A stretch of 64,000 bases of DNA, taken from assembly GCF_001661595.2 (NCBI RefSeq), contig NZ_LYPF02000016.1, positions 62,001-126,000 on the forward strand. Reading direction: 5' to 3'. Source of the DNA: Crocinitomix algicola (GTDB lineage: Bacteria > Bacteroidota > Bacteroidia > Flavobacteriales_D > Crocinitomicaceae). Within the stretch, counting starts at the first letter, position 1. Every line of letters begins with the position of its first letter. Shown here piece by piece: positions 17,581 to 27,385 of this stretch. The notes beneath the pieces are model-generated. The model worked only from the letters and a program-made list of their open reading frames with translations. It did no database searches and was not told the DNA's origin. The translations under genes were made by a program, and so were the position numbers.

Positions 17581-19407
17581 ATGAGCTTTAGATTTACGAT
17601 AGGAAAAAAGATTGGTACTGGATTTGGGGTGCTTATACTATTCATTATCATTGTGTTTGGAGCTACCTTTATTGCTGTTAACAACGGTATCAAAACGTTT
17701 GAAGAAAACGACAAAACTTCGAAACAGCTTATCAACGTTTTAACTCCTTCAAAAGAGTATGTGATGGCTTTAAAATCACTTACGGGAGAATCGCGACAAT
17801 TAGCGACCCAATGGGTAAATGATCAAAGCGTGAATGATGTGGCTGGTAAAAGACAATTAAAAGAAATTATAGCTGTCTCTATTCCTGCAAATTTAAAACA
17901 GCTCGAAATTATTGCTCAAAAATGGTCGGATAGTTCTGATGTATTCATTTTAGAGGATATCGTTGAACAATGCGATGATTTGCGCGAAAACTACAGTCAA
18001 ATCATGACTTTACTACCAGATATCAGTAGTTATGATGATCCTATTATGGTGTTTTCCGCCCGTTTGTTAGTCGACCAAAACAACTTAGGTCAAAGCGAAT
18101 TTACTTTAAGTGAAAACATTGATAAACTAAAAGACAACCTTATTCATAAAGAAGAAGAAGCTTTAAAATTAAACAGTAAATCTTCAGAAGAGTCTCGTGC
18201 TAATTTCCAAGCTTTAGAATTTTATTGGTATTTGGGAGCCATTTTAATATTTGTAGCCATTTTTATCGCTGTATTCACTACTCGAACAATAGTAAAACCA
18301 GTAAATCATCTTCGAGAAATTCTTTTGAAGCTAGGCAAAGGTATTTTTCCAAAGGAATCCATTCAAGTTAGAAATGACGAAATTGGAGATATGTCTTCTG
18401 CGGTTGTTGATTTAGTTGATGGTTTAGAAAAAACCACTCATTTTGCGAAAGAAGTCGGTCAAAGTAATTTCAATTCTCCATACAAACCACTTAGTAAAGA
18501 TGATGTTCTTGGTCATGCACTTTTAAAAATGCGTGATGAACTAGCTGAAACGGAAAGAATACTGGAGCAAAAGGTACAACAAAGAACCGAAGAAGTTGTT
18601 AAACAACGTGATGAAAATGAGCGTCAACGACTTAAACTGGAAGATTTATATAAGGCCGTCACAGCCAGTATTCGCTATGCGAAAAGACTTCAAAATTCAA
18701 TTCTTCCTCCAACGGAAACCATACGCTCAATTTGCCCTGAATCATTTGTTTTATACAAACCAAAAGATATCGTTAGTGGAGACTTTTATTGGTTTGAGCA
18801 AAATAAAAACGCCAACCTCTTTGCAGCAGTCGACTGTACCGGACATGGTGTACCTGGAGCGTTCATGAGTTTAGTTGGTGCCAATGGTTTAAACACTTCT
18901 GTTAGAGAATACAATAATGTTGAACCTGCGCAAATTCTAAACAATTTAAATAGTTTTGTTAGTGAGGCATTAAATAAAAGTAGAGAAGAAAATCAGATTA
19001 GAGACGGCATGGATATCGCCCTTTGCTCGATTGACTACGAAACTTTAGAATTAAAATATGCCGGAGCGAATAACCCACTCTATATCATCAGAGATAACGA
19101 ATTTATTATTATTAAGGCAGATAAATACGCAATCGGATCTTTTGAGCCAAACACGAAAGAGTACACACAACATTCAATACAACTACAAAGAGGTGATTTA
19201 GTTTATTTATTTAGCGATGGATACGCCGATCAATTTGGTGGTGAAAGAGGGAAAAAATTCTTATACAACCGCTTTAGAAAACACCTTCTAGCCATCCATC
19301 AAGAAGGAATGACTGCCCAAAAATCATATTTAGAAAAAACAATGCAAGAATGGCAAGGAAACTTTGAACAAGTAGATGATATTCTTGTTATTGGTGTTAG
19401 AATATAA
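17581..19407 (+). CDS. Membrane sensor with HAMP and SpoIIE-type PP2C phosphatase domain
   Basis: 608 residues. Order: transmembrane helix about 12-34, helical periplasmic domain about 35-212, second transmembrane helix about 214-236, HAMP about 237-290, coiled coil about 311-355, and a PPM/SpoIIE serine phosphatase domain about 365-608. Metal-binding aspartates are present: D401 (SGDFYW), D418 (AAVDCTGHGVPGA), D546 (FSDGYADQ) and D599/D600 (VDDILVI). Such enzymes dephosphorylate phosphoserine or phosphothreonine on regulators, classically STAS anti-anti-sigma proteins, at the cytoplasmic face. No STAS partner lies beside it. It precedes the cyclase-HD sensor by 5 bases, indicating one signalling unit. 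Confidence 0.93.
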   Translation: MSFRFTIGKKIGTGFGVLILFIIIVFGATFIAVNNGIKTFEENDKTSKQLINVLTPSKEYVMALKSLTGESRQLATQWVNDQSVNDVAGKRQLKEIIAVSIPANLKQLEIIAQKWSDSSDVFILEDIVEQCDDLRENYSQIMTLLPDISSYDDPIMVFSARLLVDQNNLGQSEFTLSENIDKLKDNLIHKEEEALKLNSKSSEESRANFQALEFYWYLGAILIFVAIFIAVFTTRTIVKPVNHLREILLKLGKGIFPKESIQVRNDEIGDMSSAVVDLVDGLEKTTHFAKEVGQSNFNSPYKPLSKDDVLGHALLKMRDELAETERILEQKVQQRTEEVVKQRDENERQRLKLEDLYKAVTASIRYAKRLQNSILPPTETIRSICPESFVLYKPKDIVSGDFYWFEQNKNANLFAAVDCTGHGVPGAFMSLVGANGLNTSVREYNNVEPAQILNNLNSFVSEALNKSREENQIRDGMDIALCSIDYETLELKYAGANNPLYIIRDNEFIIIKADKYAIGSFEPNTKEYTQHSIQLQRGDLVYLFSDGYADQFGGERGKKFLYNRFRKHLLAIHQEGMTAQKSYLEKTMQEWQGNFEQVDDILVIGVRI

Positions 19408-19412
19408 CCTGT

Positions 19413-22400
19413 ATGCCTAAAGTACTGACCACATTAATCCTGCTAGTTTGTCTATCAGTTACTTCACTGGGTCAACAAAAAACCATCAAATTTGACACAT
19501 ATTCTTTAGAGGATGGACTTTCTCAAAGTTCCGTTACAGGAATAGTACAAGATAAGTATGGTTATATCTGGATATCAACCCAAGATGGTATAAACCGGTT
19601 TGATGGATATGGTTTTCGCGTTTTTAAGAACGTCCCTGACAGCCTTAACACTATTCCTAACAACTATATTCACTTCTTTAAAGAAAATCCTTTAACAGGT
19701 AATTTATGGTTTGGAACTAATCGAGGAATAGGCACCATGAATCCCAAGGACTATTCCGTAAAAAGAATAAGTAAAAACACAATTCAAAATCTCCAAGGGT
19801 TTATTTTTAAATCATTAACCTTTGATAAAGATGGCTCTTTATGGGCATTAACAGAAAAGAACGGAATAAATCGTATCAATTTAAAAACAAAAGATATAGA
19901 AACCATTCGTTCCATTAACGGTGATGCAGAACTCAATTCCATTTACATTGACAAATCCCAAAATTTATGGATTGGTACAGCCTCAGGTCAAGCATTTTAT
20001 GCCCCTTACCCCTATCGTGATTTCAAAAGTATCGATTACAATTCTATATTTTCAATTGCCCCGGTAAATGGATTTTACGAAAACGACTTAGGCGATCTGT
20101 TGATGCTAACAGAAAAAGGCCTTTTTAAAATTGATTCTACTAAAAAACTTCATCCCTATACCGACATACTTGAAGTTCGTTACGGCAATATCAACTGTGT
20201 TTATCAAGAAGACCATCGAAACCTATGGATCGGAACTAAAGATGCAGGACTCATTCTCTTACAAACAACTAAAGACGGCAAAGAAATAATATCACAATAT
20301 CAAAATAATCAATTGGATGATGCCTCAATTGCCGACAATAATATTTCATGTATTTATGAAGATGAATCTGGTGTGTTTTGGGTAGGAACAGCTCAAGGCG
20401 TATCAAAATTTGATAAATACAAACAAGGATTTACAACAATTACATTAAATAGTGAACCATCAAAGGGCCTTATCGACTATGGTGTATGGTCATTTGCAGA
20501 AGACAGTTTAGGCAATACCTTTATAGGTACCAAAAAAGACCTAACTATCTATAATTATCAAAAGCAAAAATTCTTTCACATCATACGTGATATTAACACA
20601 ACACATAATTTATTGAGTATCCATGTTGAGAAAAACAATCGAATTTGGTTAGGATTTGATGACGGCCTATTCTTATTAACCCTTGAAGAAAACAGAAATT
20701 TCGATTATAAGCTACAGCGCATCAATTTTTTGCCCGATGATTTACGTCCTAATGTAAGAGTTTATTCAATAACTGCTGCCGATTCAAATTCCATATGGGT
20801 AGGTTCTAGAGAAGGACTTACGCACTTAAATACCACCAACCACAATTTCAATTTTTACTCAAGTGCCAATGGCCTAGATGAAGGGGCGGTTAAACTAATC
20901 TACAAAGATTTATCCGACCAAACTTGGGTCGTCACAACAAACAAAGGCCTTTACGCCATTCATGAAAATTCTGAAAACAATTATGTATTCGAATATTGTA
21001 ATATTGAAGATTATGATGAATCCAACGCACACATTACCTGTATATTACAAACCAAGCCTGGTAGCTTATGGCTCGGTACTTACGGAGAGGGTATAAAAAA
21101 ATTAGACCTTGTATCACGAAAAACAACGAACTACACCGAAACAGAAGGTTTGTCGAATAATGTTGTTTACGGATTACTGCAAGATGATGACGGTTTTTTA
21201 TGGATGAGCACAAATAAGGGAATTTCTAAATTCAATCCTAAATCGAAGCGATTTACCAATTATAGTGTAAAAGACGGATTGCAAAGTAATGAATTTAACA
21301 TGCAAGCCTATATGAAATCACAGAACGGCTTATTATATTTTGGTGGAATTAATGGGTATAATATATTCGATCCACGATCAATTACGATTAATCCCAATCC
21401 ACCAAAAGCAATTATTACGCAAATTACGCTTTCCACAAAAGGCAGCAACGCAACAAATATAATCGCTGAAAATGTAGTCACAAATGAAGTTTTAAGACTC
21501 AATCACGATCAAAATGACATCTCCTTCACGTTTAGCGCTACAAACTTCTCTAATCCACGTCAAAATCATTATAAATATCGTTTAGAAGGACACGATCCGG
21601 ATTTCACCAGTTCAAAACTCGAAAATACTGTACATTACCTGAACATCGCTCATGGAACATATACCTTTAAGGTTTATGCACAAAGTGCCGACGGAGTTTG
21701 GTCAAAAGAACCAACCACAATTAAAATAATTATAACACCACCATTCTACTCAACTTGGTGGTTTCGAACAATTTCTGCACTATTTGTAATTATTGTTGGA
21801 TTAGTTTTCTATCGAAGACGCATTGATACTATTAGACGACAAAAAGTACGCCTTGAAATTGAAGTCGTAAAAAGAACAAGACAGGTCACCGAACAAAGTA
21901 AAAAAATACAAGATCAAAAACAGAAAGTAGAGGTCCAAAAAGCCAAAATTGAACATCAAAACGAACTACTAGAAAAAGAAAAAGAAAGGGTTGAACAATT
22001 GCTCTTAAACATCTTACCAGTTGGAACAGCTGAAGAATTAAAAAATAAAGGTAGATCAAAAGCGCGTTATTATAAAAATGTGTCCGTAATGTTCACTGAT
22101 TTTGTAGGATTTTCTAAGATTGCGGAAGACATGAAGCCGCAAGAACTTGTCCAACAATTGGATGATTATTTTTCCTCTTTTGACGGTATTATCGAAAAAT
22201 ATGATTTAGAAAAAATTAAGACAATTGGAGATTCTTACATGTGTGCTGGAGGTGTTCCAATTCGAAACAAAAGTAACGCAATCGAAGTGACCCTTGCTGC
22301 ATTGGAAATTAAGAACTTTATGCAGGATTTTGCCGAAAAAGCTAAAAAAAGAGGTGAAAATTCGTGGAAAATTAGAATTGGAATAAACACGGGTGAAGTC

Positions 22401-23297
22401 ATTGCAGGTGTAATTGGTTTAAAGCGATTTGCTTATGATATTTGGGGATCTACCGTAAATCAAGCACAGCGAATGGAAATGCATGGCCAACCAGGAACCG
22501 TAAATGTATCCGGTAATACCTATGAGTTTATTGCACCCTATTTTGATTGCGTTTACCGTGGGAAAATACAGACCAAACATAAAGGGATGTTGGACATGTA
22601 CTATGTCAAGGGAATTAAACCAGAATTATCGGTTAACCGAGAAGGAATTGAACCGAATGATGATTTTTGGAAAATTGTAGACCTCCACTTATATAGTTCG
22701 ATTAACTACATGAAGGCTGAACGCCATATCATGAAATTGTTAGAAGAAGAATTGTCTCCCAAATTACTATATCATAGTATCAATCACACCATAGATGTTA
22801 CACAAGCGGTAGAAAGGCTTGCAATAATGGAAGGAATAACAGATGAAGATTTATTCCTATTAAAATCCGCAGCCACATATCACGATGCTGGCTTTGTGGA
22901 ACGCTATGACAAAAATGAAGAAATAGGTATTAAAATGGCACGAGACATTTTACCTAAATATGGTTATACACAAGCTCAATTAGACATCATCGATGGTTTG
23001 ATAAAATCGACAGAAATACCACAAAGTCCTAAAACTCACTTAGAACAAATTATGTGCGACGCTGACCTGGATTACTTAGGTAGAGATGATTTTCATGTGA
23101 TAGCCGATTATTTAAGAAGAGAACTGCGAGAACATGGCAAGCTAGATAGTGATCGATTATGGGATGAAATTCAAATAAAGTTCCTAAACCAACACACTTA
23201 TTTTACTAAATCCGCCATAAAACTAAGACAAGAGAAAAAAGAAAAGCACATACGAGAAATTGAAGAACGATACGCAAGAAACGAGTATAAAGATTAG
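19413..23297 (+). CDS. Periplasmic propeller sensor fused to class III adenylyl cyclase and HD phosphohydrolase
   Basis: 1294 residues. Order: signal peptide about 1-21; two-component-regulator (reg_prop) beta-propeller repeats about 25-670 (GLSQSSVTGIVQDKYGYIWI and many WIGT/LWLGT blades); Y_Y_Y domain about 690-775; transmembrane helix about 785-803; coiled coil to about 875; class III cyclase about 885-1065; HD domain about 1110-1260. Cyclase residues look intact: D896 (FTDFVGFS), K936 and D940 (KTIGD), D1009 (YDIWG), N1016 and R1020. The Lys/Asp pair predicts ATP rather than GTP. The HD domain has H1121, H1125, H1157-D1158 and a DADLD motif. The protein would sense outside and both make and hydrolyse a nucleotide signal inside; the HD substrate is unknown. 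Confidence 0.93.
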   Translation: MPKVLTTLILLVCLSVTSLGQQKTIKFDTYSLEDGLSQSSVTGIVQDKYGYIWISTQDGINRFDGYGFRVFKNVPDSLNTIPNNYIHFFKENPLTGNLWFGTNRGIGTMNPKDYSVKRISKNTIQNLQGFIFKSLTFDKDGSLWALTEKNGINRINLKTKDIETIRSINGDAELNSIYIDKSQNLWIGTASGQAFYAPYPYRDFKSIDYNSIFSIAPVNGFYENDLGDLLMLTEKGLFKIDSTKKLHPYTDILEVRYGNINCVYQEDHRNLWIGTKDAGLILLQTTKDGKEIISQYQNNQLDDASIADNNISCIYEDESGVFWVGTAQGVSKFDKYKQGFTTITLNSEPSKGLIDYGVWSFAEDSLGNTFIGTKKDLTIYNYQKQKFFHIIRDINTTHNLLSIHVEKNNRIWLGFDDGLFLLTLEENRNFDYKLQRINFLPDDLRPNVRVYSITAADSNSIWVGSREGLTHLNTTNHNFNFYSSANGLDEGAVKLIYKDLSDQTWVVTTNKGLYAIHENSENNYVFEYCNIEDYDESNAHITCILQTKPGSLWLGTYGEGIKKLDLVSRKTTNYTETEGLSNNVVYGLLQDDDGFLWMSTNKGISKFNPKSKRFTNYSVKDGLQSNEFNMQAYMKSQNGLLYFGGINGYNIFDPRSITINPNPPKAIITQITLSTKGSNATNIIAENVVTNEVLRLNHDQNDISFTFSATNFSNPRQNHYKYRLEGHDPDFTSSKLENTVHYLNIAHGTYTFKVYAQSADGVWSKEPTTIKIIITPPFYSTWWFRTISALFVIIVGLVFYRRRIDTIRRQKVRLEIEVVKRTRQVTEQSKKIQDQKQKVEVQKAKIEHQNELLEKEKERVEQLLLNILPVGTAEELKNKGRSKARYYKNVSVMFTDFVGFSKIAEDMKPQELVQQLDDYFSSFDGIIEKYDLEKIKTIGDSYMCAGGVPIRNKSNAIEVTLAALEIKNFMQDFAEKAKKRGENSWKIRIGINTGEVIAGVIGLKRFAYDIWGSTVNQAQRMEMHGQPGTVNVSGNTYEFIAPYFDCVYRGKIQTKHKGMLDMYYVKGIKPELSVNREGIEPNDDFWKIVDLHLYSSINYMKAERHIMKLLEEELSPKLLYHSINHTIDVTQAVERLAIMEGITDEDLFLLKSAATYHDAGFVERYDKNEEIGIKMARDILPKYGYTQAQLDIIDGLIKSTEIPQSPKTHLEQIMCDADLDYLGRDDFHVIADYLRRELREHGKLDSDRLWDEIQIKFLNQHTYFTKSAIKLRQEKKEKHIREIEERYARNEYKD

Positions 23298-23686
23298 GCA
23301 TCTAATAATTCTAAAACTGCTTCCGATTGTCCATTTTTTGGGGTAATATAAAGCCGTTGTTCTTTTTTATTCAAAATAAAATCAAAATCATAAGACAATG
23401 ATTTTCCGTTACTCAATTTCGTTTTAAACAAGTATTCATCTCTACTTTGCTTGAACACGCTATACAATCCTGACAATTCTAGGTGCCCGCCAATGTAAAT
23501 TATTTCATCCTCATTAATGGTGATGTAAATGTCATGTTTATCAATATCGATTTGCATGCCTTTATGCTCAACTGAATAAGCAGGCATTTCTCCTCCATAC
23601 TTTCCATAACAATCTTTAGGAAGCTCTCCTCTATAGGTCGCCGATACTGTTAGAAAAAACAGTAAGAATAGGGTAATGTATTTCAT
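23294..23686 (-). CDS. Small secreted protein, unknown
   Basis: 130 residues with a signal peptide (about 1-18). The mature protein alternates short strands, with ELPKDCYGKYGGEMPAY near its N-terminus, and reads as a small beta-barrel or sandwich. I recognise no family. Its stop overlaps the end of the convergent cyclase gene by 4 bases. It is transcribed alone, divergent from thyA, and the 195-base gap on that side must hold both promoters. An unusual but intact short secreted protein; a lipocalin-like fold is only a guess. Confidence 0.65.
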   Translation of the reverse strand: MKYITLFLLFFLTVSATYRGELPKDCYGKYGGEMPAYSVEHKGMQIDIDKHDIYITINEDEIIYIGGHLELSGLYSVFKQSRDEYLFKTKLSNGKSLSYDFDFILNKKEQRLYITPKNGQSEAVLELLDA

Positions 23687-23881
23687 GTTGGTTCCTTTTC
23701 CCTAAAATACTGCTGATTTTTAGGGGGTTTTCATCTTCATTTTCCAGTTACAATATAGCTCTGAAACCAACAAAATACAAGATTGTGAATAAAAATTTCG
23801 CTTTGTTGAGTTTTTAAGGCTACTAAACATCGGATATGAGCTACGAATGCCTTAACTTTAAACCTCAATTTTTTTTCCATT

Positions 23882-24706
23882 ATGCAAAATTACCTTGATT
23901 TACTCCGATTAATAAAAGAAAATGGCGTCGAAAAGGGCGACAGAACAGGTACAGGCACGAAGAGTATTTTCGGTCATCAAATGCGTTTTGATTTGTCTAA
24001 AGGGTTTCCAATGGTAACCACCAAAAAATTACATTTGAAATCCATTATTCACGAATTATTATGGTTCATTAATGGAGATACAAACGTAAAATACCTTCAG
24101 GAAAATGGCGTCAAAATATGGGATTCATGGGCCGATCAGAACGGTGATCTTGGTCCCGTTTACGGAGCACAATGGAGGAATTGGAATAATGAAGGCATTG
24201 ACCAATTATCGGCTGTAATTGATCAAATTAAAAACAATCCAAACAGCCGACGAATAATTGTTTCAGCGTGGAACCCGAGTGTAATGCCGGATACCACAGT
24301 GTCTTTTGCTGAAAATGTAGCCAATAATAAAGCTGCTTTGCCACCTTGTCATGCCTTTTTTCAATTTTATGTAGCTGAAGGAAAATTATCTTGTCAACTC
24401 TATCAACGAAGTGCAGACGTATTTTTAGGGGTGCCCTTTAACATTGCATCCTATGCGCTTTTAACTATGATGGTTGCGCAAGTTTGTGATCTAGAACCCG
24501 GTGATTTTGTTCACACATTCGGTGATGTTCATATGTACAACAACCATCGTGAACAAATTGACTTACAATTGACACGACTGCCTAAATCCTTACCGACAAT
24601 GAAGATTAATCCTAAAATAAAATCTATTTTCGAGTTTACCTACGAGGACTTTGAATTGGTGGATTATGAATATCACCCACACATAAAAGGGGCCGTTTCT
24701 GTATAA
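23882..24706 (+). CDS. thyA: Thymidylate synthase
   Basis: 274 residues, close to the usual 264-280. The folate-dependent enzyme methylates dUMP to dTMP, turning methylene-THF into DHF. Visible landmarks: the N-terminal phosphate-binding RTGTGT region, the catalytic nucleophile Cys156 in [10 protein letters not shown], the dUMP-binding [19 protein letters not shown] and [12 protein letters not shown] motifs, and the terminal PHIKGAVSV. Dihydrofolate reductase follows 10 bases later and recycles the DHF produced, so the two form a classic dTMP/folate pair in one operon. Confidence 0.98.
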   Translation: MQNYLDLLRLIKENGVEKGDRTGTGTKSIFGHQMRFDLSKGFPMVTTKKLHLKSIIHELLWFINGDTNVKYLQENGVKIWDSWADQNGDLGPVYGAQWRNWNNEGIDQLSAVIDQIKNNPNSRRIIVSAWNPSVMPDTTVSFAENVANNKAALPPCHAFFQFYVAEGKLSCQLYQRSADVFLGVPFNIASYALLTMMVAQVCDLEPGDFVHTFGDVHMYNNHREQIDLQLTRLPKSLPTMKINPKIKSIFEFTYEDFELVDYEYHPHIKGAVSV

Positions 24707-24716
24707 AGTTTAGAGC

Positions 24717-25235
24717 ATGAAGATAAAACTCATCGTTGCAAAGGCAGCAAATAACGAAATTGGTAAAGACAATGATTTAATATGGCATTTACCTGCTGAT
24801 ATGCGATTCTTTACGGAAACAACAAAAGAGCATATTGTTCTTATGGGGCGAAAAAATTGGGATTCAATTCCTCCCAAGTATAGGCCATTATCCAACCGTA
24901 TTAATGTAGTGATTACTAAAAACGAGGACTTCGAACATAACGATTGCACCGTCTTCCATTCAATTGAAAAAGCAATTGAATTTTATAAAACAAATTCAGA
25001 TATTTCTAAAGGTAAAGACCTGTATATCATTGGTGGTGGGCAAATATATGATTATTGCCTTACGCATAACCTTTTAGATGAAATGTTTATCACGTTTATT
25101 GATGCATATTTTGAAGCAGACACCTTTTTTCCTGAATTTGATGAAGAGAAATGGAATAAAAAATTACATTTTGAACATCCAGTCGATGAGAAAAATCCAT
25201 ATGCATTCGCTGTTTATCACTATACGAAAAAATAA
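24717..25235 (+). CDS. folA: Dihydrofolate reductase
   Basis: 172 residues, normal for bacterial DHFR. It starts KLIVAKAANNEIGKDNDLIW, with the active-site acidic residue in LPADMRFF, MGRKNWDSIP for the NADPH loop and IIGGGQIYDYCL for the cofactor phosphate site. It reduces dihydrofolate to tetrahydrofolate with NADPH in the cytoplasm. It sits 10 bases after thyA, whose by-product it consumes, and 16 bases before topB. Co-transcription of all three is likely. Confidence 0.98.
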   Translation: MKIKLIVAKAANNEIGKDNDLIWHLPADMRFFTETTKEHIVLMGRKNWDSIPPKYRPLSNRINVVITKNEDFEHNDCTVFHSIEKAIEFYKTNSDISKGKDLYIIGGGQIYDYCLTHNLLDEMFITFIDAYFEADTFFPEFDEEKWNKKLHFEHPVDEKNPYAFAVYHYTKK

Positions 25236-25251
25236 ACACTGAACGAAAGTA

Positions 25252-27339
25252 ATGAAACTCTGTATTGCCGAAAAGCCAAGTGTAGCTCGAGAAATTGCCA
25301 CTATTTTAGGTGCCAACCTAAAAAAAGATGGATATTTTGAAGGTAATGGATATTGGGTTTCTTGGACATTTGGGCACCTTTGTACTTTAAAAGAACCCCA
25401 TGATTATATGCCTATTTGGAAATGGTGGAACTTGGCAACTTTGCCTATGATACCTTCTAAGTTTAGTATAAAACTCATGAAAGATTCTGGGGCACAAAAA
25501 CAATTTAGAACGATTGAACGGCTTGTTCAACAATGTGATGAGGTTATAAATTGTGGTGATGCTGGTCAAGAAGGAGAACTAATTCAACAATGGGTTTTAT
25601 TAAAAGCAAATAACAAAAAACCCATTAAACGATTATGGATTTCTTCGCTAACTGAAGAAGCAATAAAAGAAGGTTTTCAACAGCTCAAAAACGGAGATGA
25701 TTTTATTAATCTATATGCTGCTGGAAGCTCCCGTGCTATTGGAGATTGGTTATTAGGAATGAATGCCACTCGTCTATATACCTTAAAATACGGTCAAAAT
25801 AAACAAGTATTGTCCATAGGTCGAGTCCAAACACCAACCTTGGCAATGATTGTTCAACGTCAGCAAGAAATAGAAAACTTTAAACCTAAAAAATATTGGG
25901 AATTAAAAACGAACTATCGCGATGTCCTTTTTTCTTCCACGGTTGGCAAACTCAACCAGATCGAAAAAGCCGAAAAGGCAATTGAGTACGTTAAAGATAA
26001 GCCGTTTACAATTAAAAACTATAAGCAAAAAGAAGGAAAAGAATCACCACCCCGTTTGTTTGATCTAACCTCAATTCAGGTTGAAGCAAACAATAAATTT
26101 GGCTTCTCAGCCGAACAAACTTTAAAACTTGTTCAAGGGCTTTACGAAAAAAAATTGGTCACCTATCCTAGAGTTGACACCACATTTCTTTCTGATGACA
26201 TCTATCCGAAAGTCCCTAAAATTTTAGAAGGCTTAAAATTTTATTCTCAGCTAACTGCCCCAGTATTGGCAAAAAAAATTCCAAAATCTAAAAAGGTTTT
26301 TAACAATAATAAGGTCACTGATCACCACGCGATAATACCTACTGGAATAAGTCCATCTGGAACTAATCCTGATGAGCAAAAAATATATGCAACTATTGCT
26401 AAACGTTTTATCGCGGCCTTTTATCCAGACTGTAAAGTATCCAATACAACGGTTATAGGAAATGTTGATAAAGTTGAGTTTAAGGCAACTGGCAAACAAA
26501 TTATTGAACCGGGATGGCGAACCGTTTTTGAGAATGAAAAAAAAGACGCTAAAAGCAAAAATGAGGAAAACATAATGCCAGAATTTAAAGAAGGTGAAAG
26601 TGGTCCTCATACTCCAGAAATCCAAGAGAAAGAAACGAGGCCACCAAAATATTTTACTGAAGCAACTCTACTTAGAGCAATGGAATCTGCTGGTAAAAAT
26701 GTTGACGACGATGATTTACGTGAAGCGATGAAAGAAAACGGAATTGGAAGGCCCTCCACCCGAGCAAACATAATTGAAACTCTATTTAGAAGAAAATATA
26801 TCGTTAAGAAAAAAAAGAATATTCACGCCACTGTGACAGGTGTTGATTTGATAAACGTAATACAATCCGATCTATTAAAATCTGCAGAATTAACGGGACA
26901 ATGGGAATACAAATTAAGACAAATAGAACAAGGCGAATACGATGTGAAAGCATTTCGAAATGAACTTATTGATATGGTTGTAGACTTAACAAATGAAGTC
27001 ATGCAATCCGATCATAAAAAAATTGCCTTAGTGAATGAAAAGAAAAACGATAGTGCAAATCAAAATATACTTGTATCCTTAGAATGTCCAAAGTGCAAAG
27101 AAGGAAGTATTTTAAAAGGTAAAAAAGCTTATGGTTGTTCCAACCACAAAAGTGGATGCGACTTTGTTCTGCCTTTTGTAATGATGGGTAAAAAGTTAAC
27201 CGAAAACCAAACCAAAGAATTAATACAAAAGGGAAAAACAAAACTCATCAAGGGTTTTAAAACCGCAAATGATCAAAAAAAGAACGGTAAATTAATACTC
27301 ACAGATGATTTTAATATCAGTTTTGAAGAGCAACTTTAA
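25252..27339 (+). CDS. topB: DNA topoisomerase III (type IA)
   Basis: 695 residues. The TOPRIM domain opens with AEKPSVAREIATILGA and continues with NCGDAGQEGELI, the acidic centre in the form common to the Bacteroidota TopB branch rather than the classic DxD. The catalytic tyrosine is Tyr305 in VTYPRVDTTFL, and an IGRPSTRANIIETLF motif follows. Near the C-terminus a zinc-ribbon-like segment has CPKCKEGSI and a further CSNHKSGC. TopB decatenates DNA by single-strand passage, with roles in recombination and replication. TopB genes also occur on conjugative elements, but here thyA and folA are the neighbours and no mobility genes are seen, so a chromosomal copy is favoured. Confidence 0.96.
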   Translation: MKLCIAEKPSVAREIATILGANLKKDGYFEGNGYWVSWTFGHLCTLKEPHDYMPIWKWWNLATLPMIPSKFSIKLMKDSGAQKQFRTIERLVQQCDEVINCGDAGQEGELIQQWVLLKANNKKPIKRLWISSLTEEAIKEGFQQLKNGDDFINLYAAGSSRAIGDWLLGMNATRLYTLKYGQNKQVLSIGRVQTPTLAMIVQRQQEIENFKPKKYWELKTNYRDVLFSSTVGKLNQIEKAEKAIEYVKDKPFTIKNYKQKEGKESPPRLFDLTSIQVEANNKFGFSAEQTLKLVQGLYEKKLVTYPRVDTTFLSDDIYPKVPKILEGLKFYSQLTAPVLAKKIPKSKKVFNNNKVTDHHAIIPTGISPSGTNPDEQKIYATIAKRFIAAFYPDCKVSNTTVIGNVDKVEFKATGKQIIEPGWRTVFENEKKDAKSKNEENIMPEFKEGESGPHTPEIQEKETRPPKYFTEATLLRAMESAGKNVDDDDLREAMKENGIGRPSTRANIIETLFRRKYIVKKKKNIHATVTGVDLINVIQSDLLKSAELTGQWEYKLRQIEQGEYDVKAFRNELIDMVVDLTNEVMQSDHKKIALVNEKKNDSANQNILVSLECPKCKEGSILKGKKAYGCSNHKSGCDFVLPFVMMGKKLTENQTKELIQKGKTKLIKGFKTANDQKKNGKLILTDDFNISFEEQL

Positions 27340-27385
27340 TTCACTTTTTAATTAGAATTAAATCAGAAGTATACACATAAATTAT

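Noticed and set aside
25252-27339. topB as a sign of an integrative conjugative element
   Set aside because: Flanked by thyA-folA, with no integrase, relaxase, tra genes or direct-repeat attachment sites.
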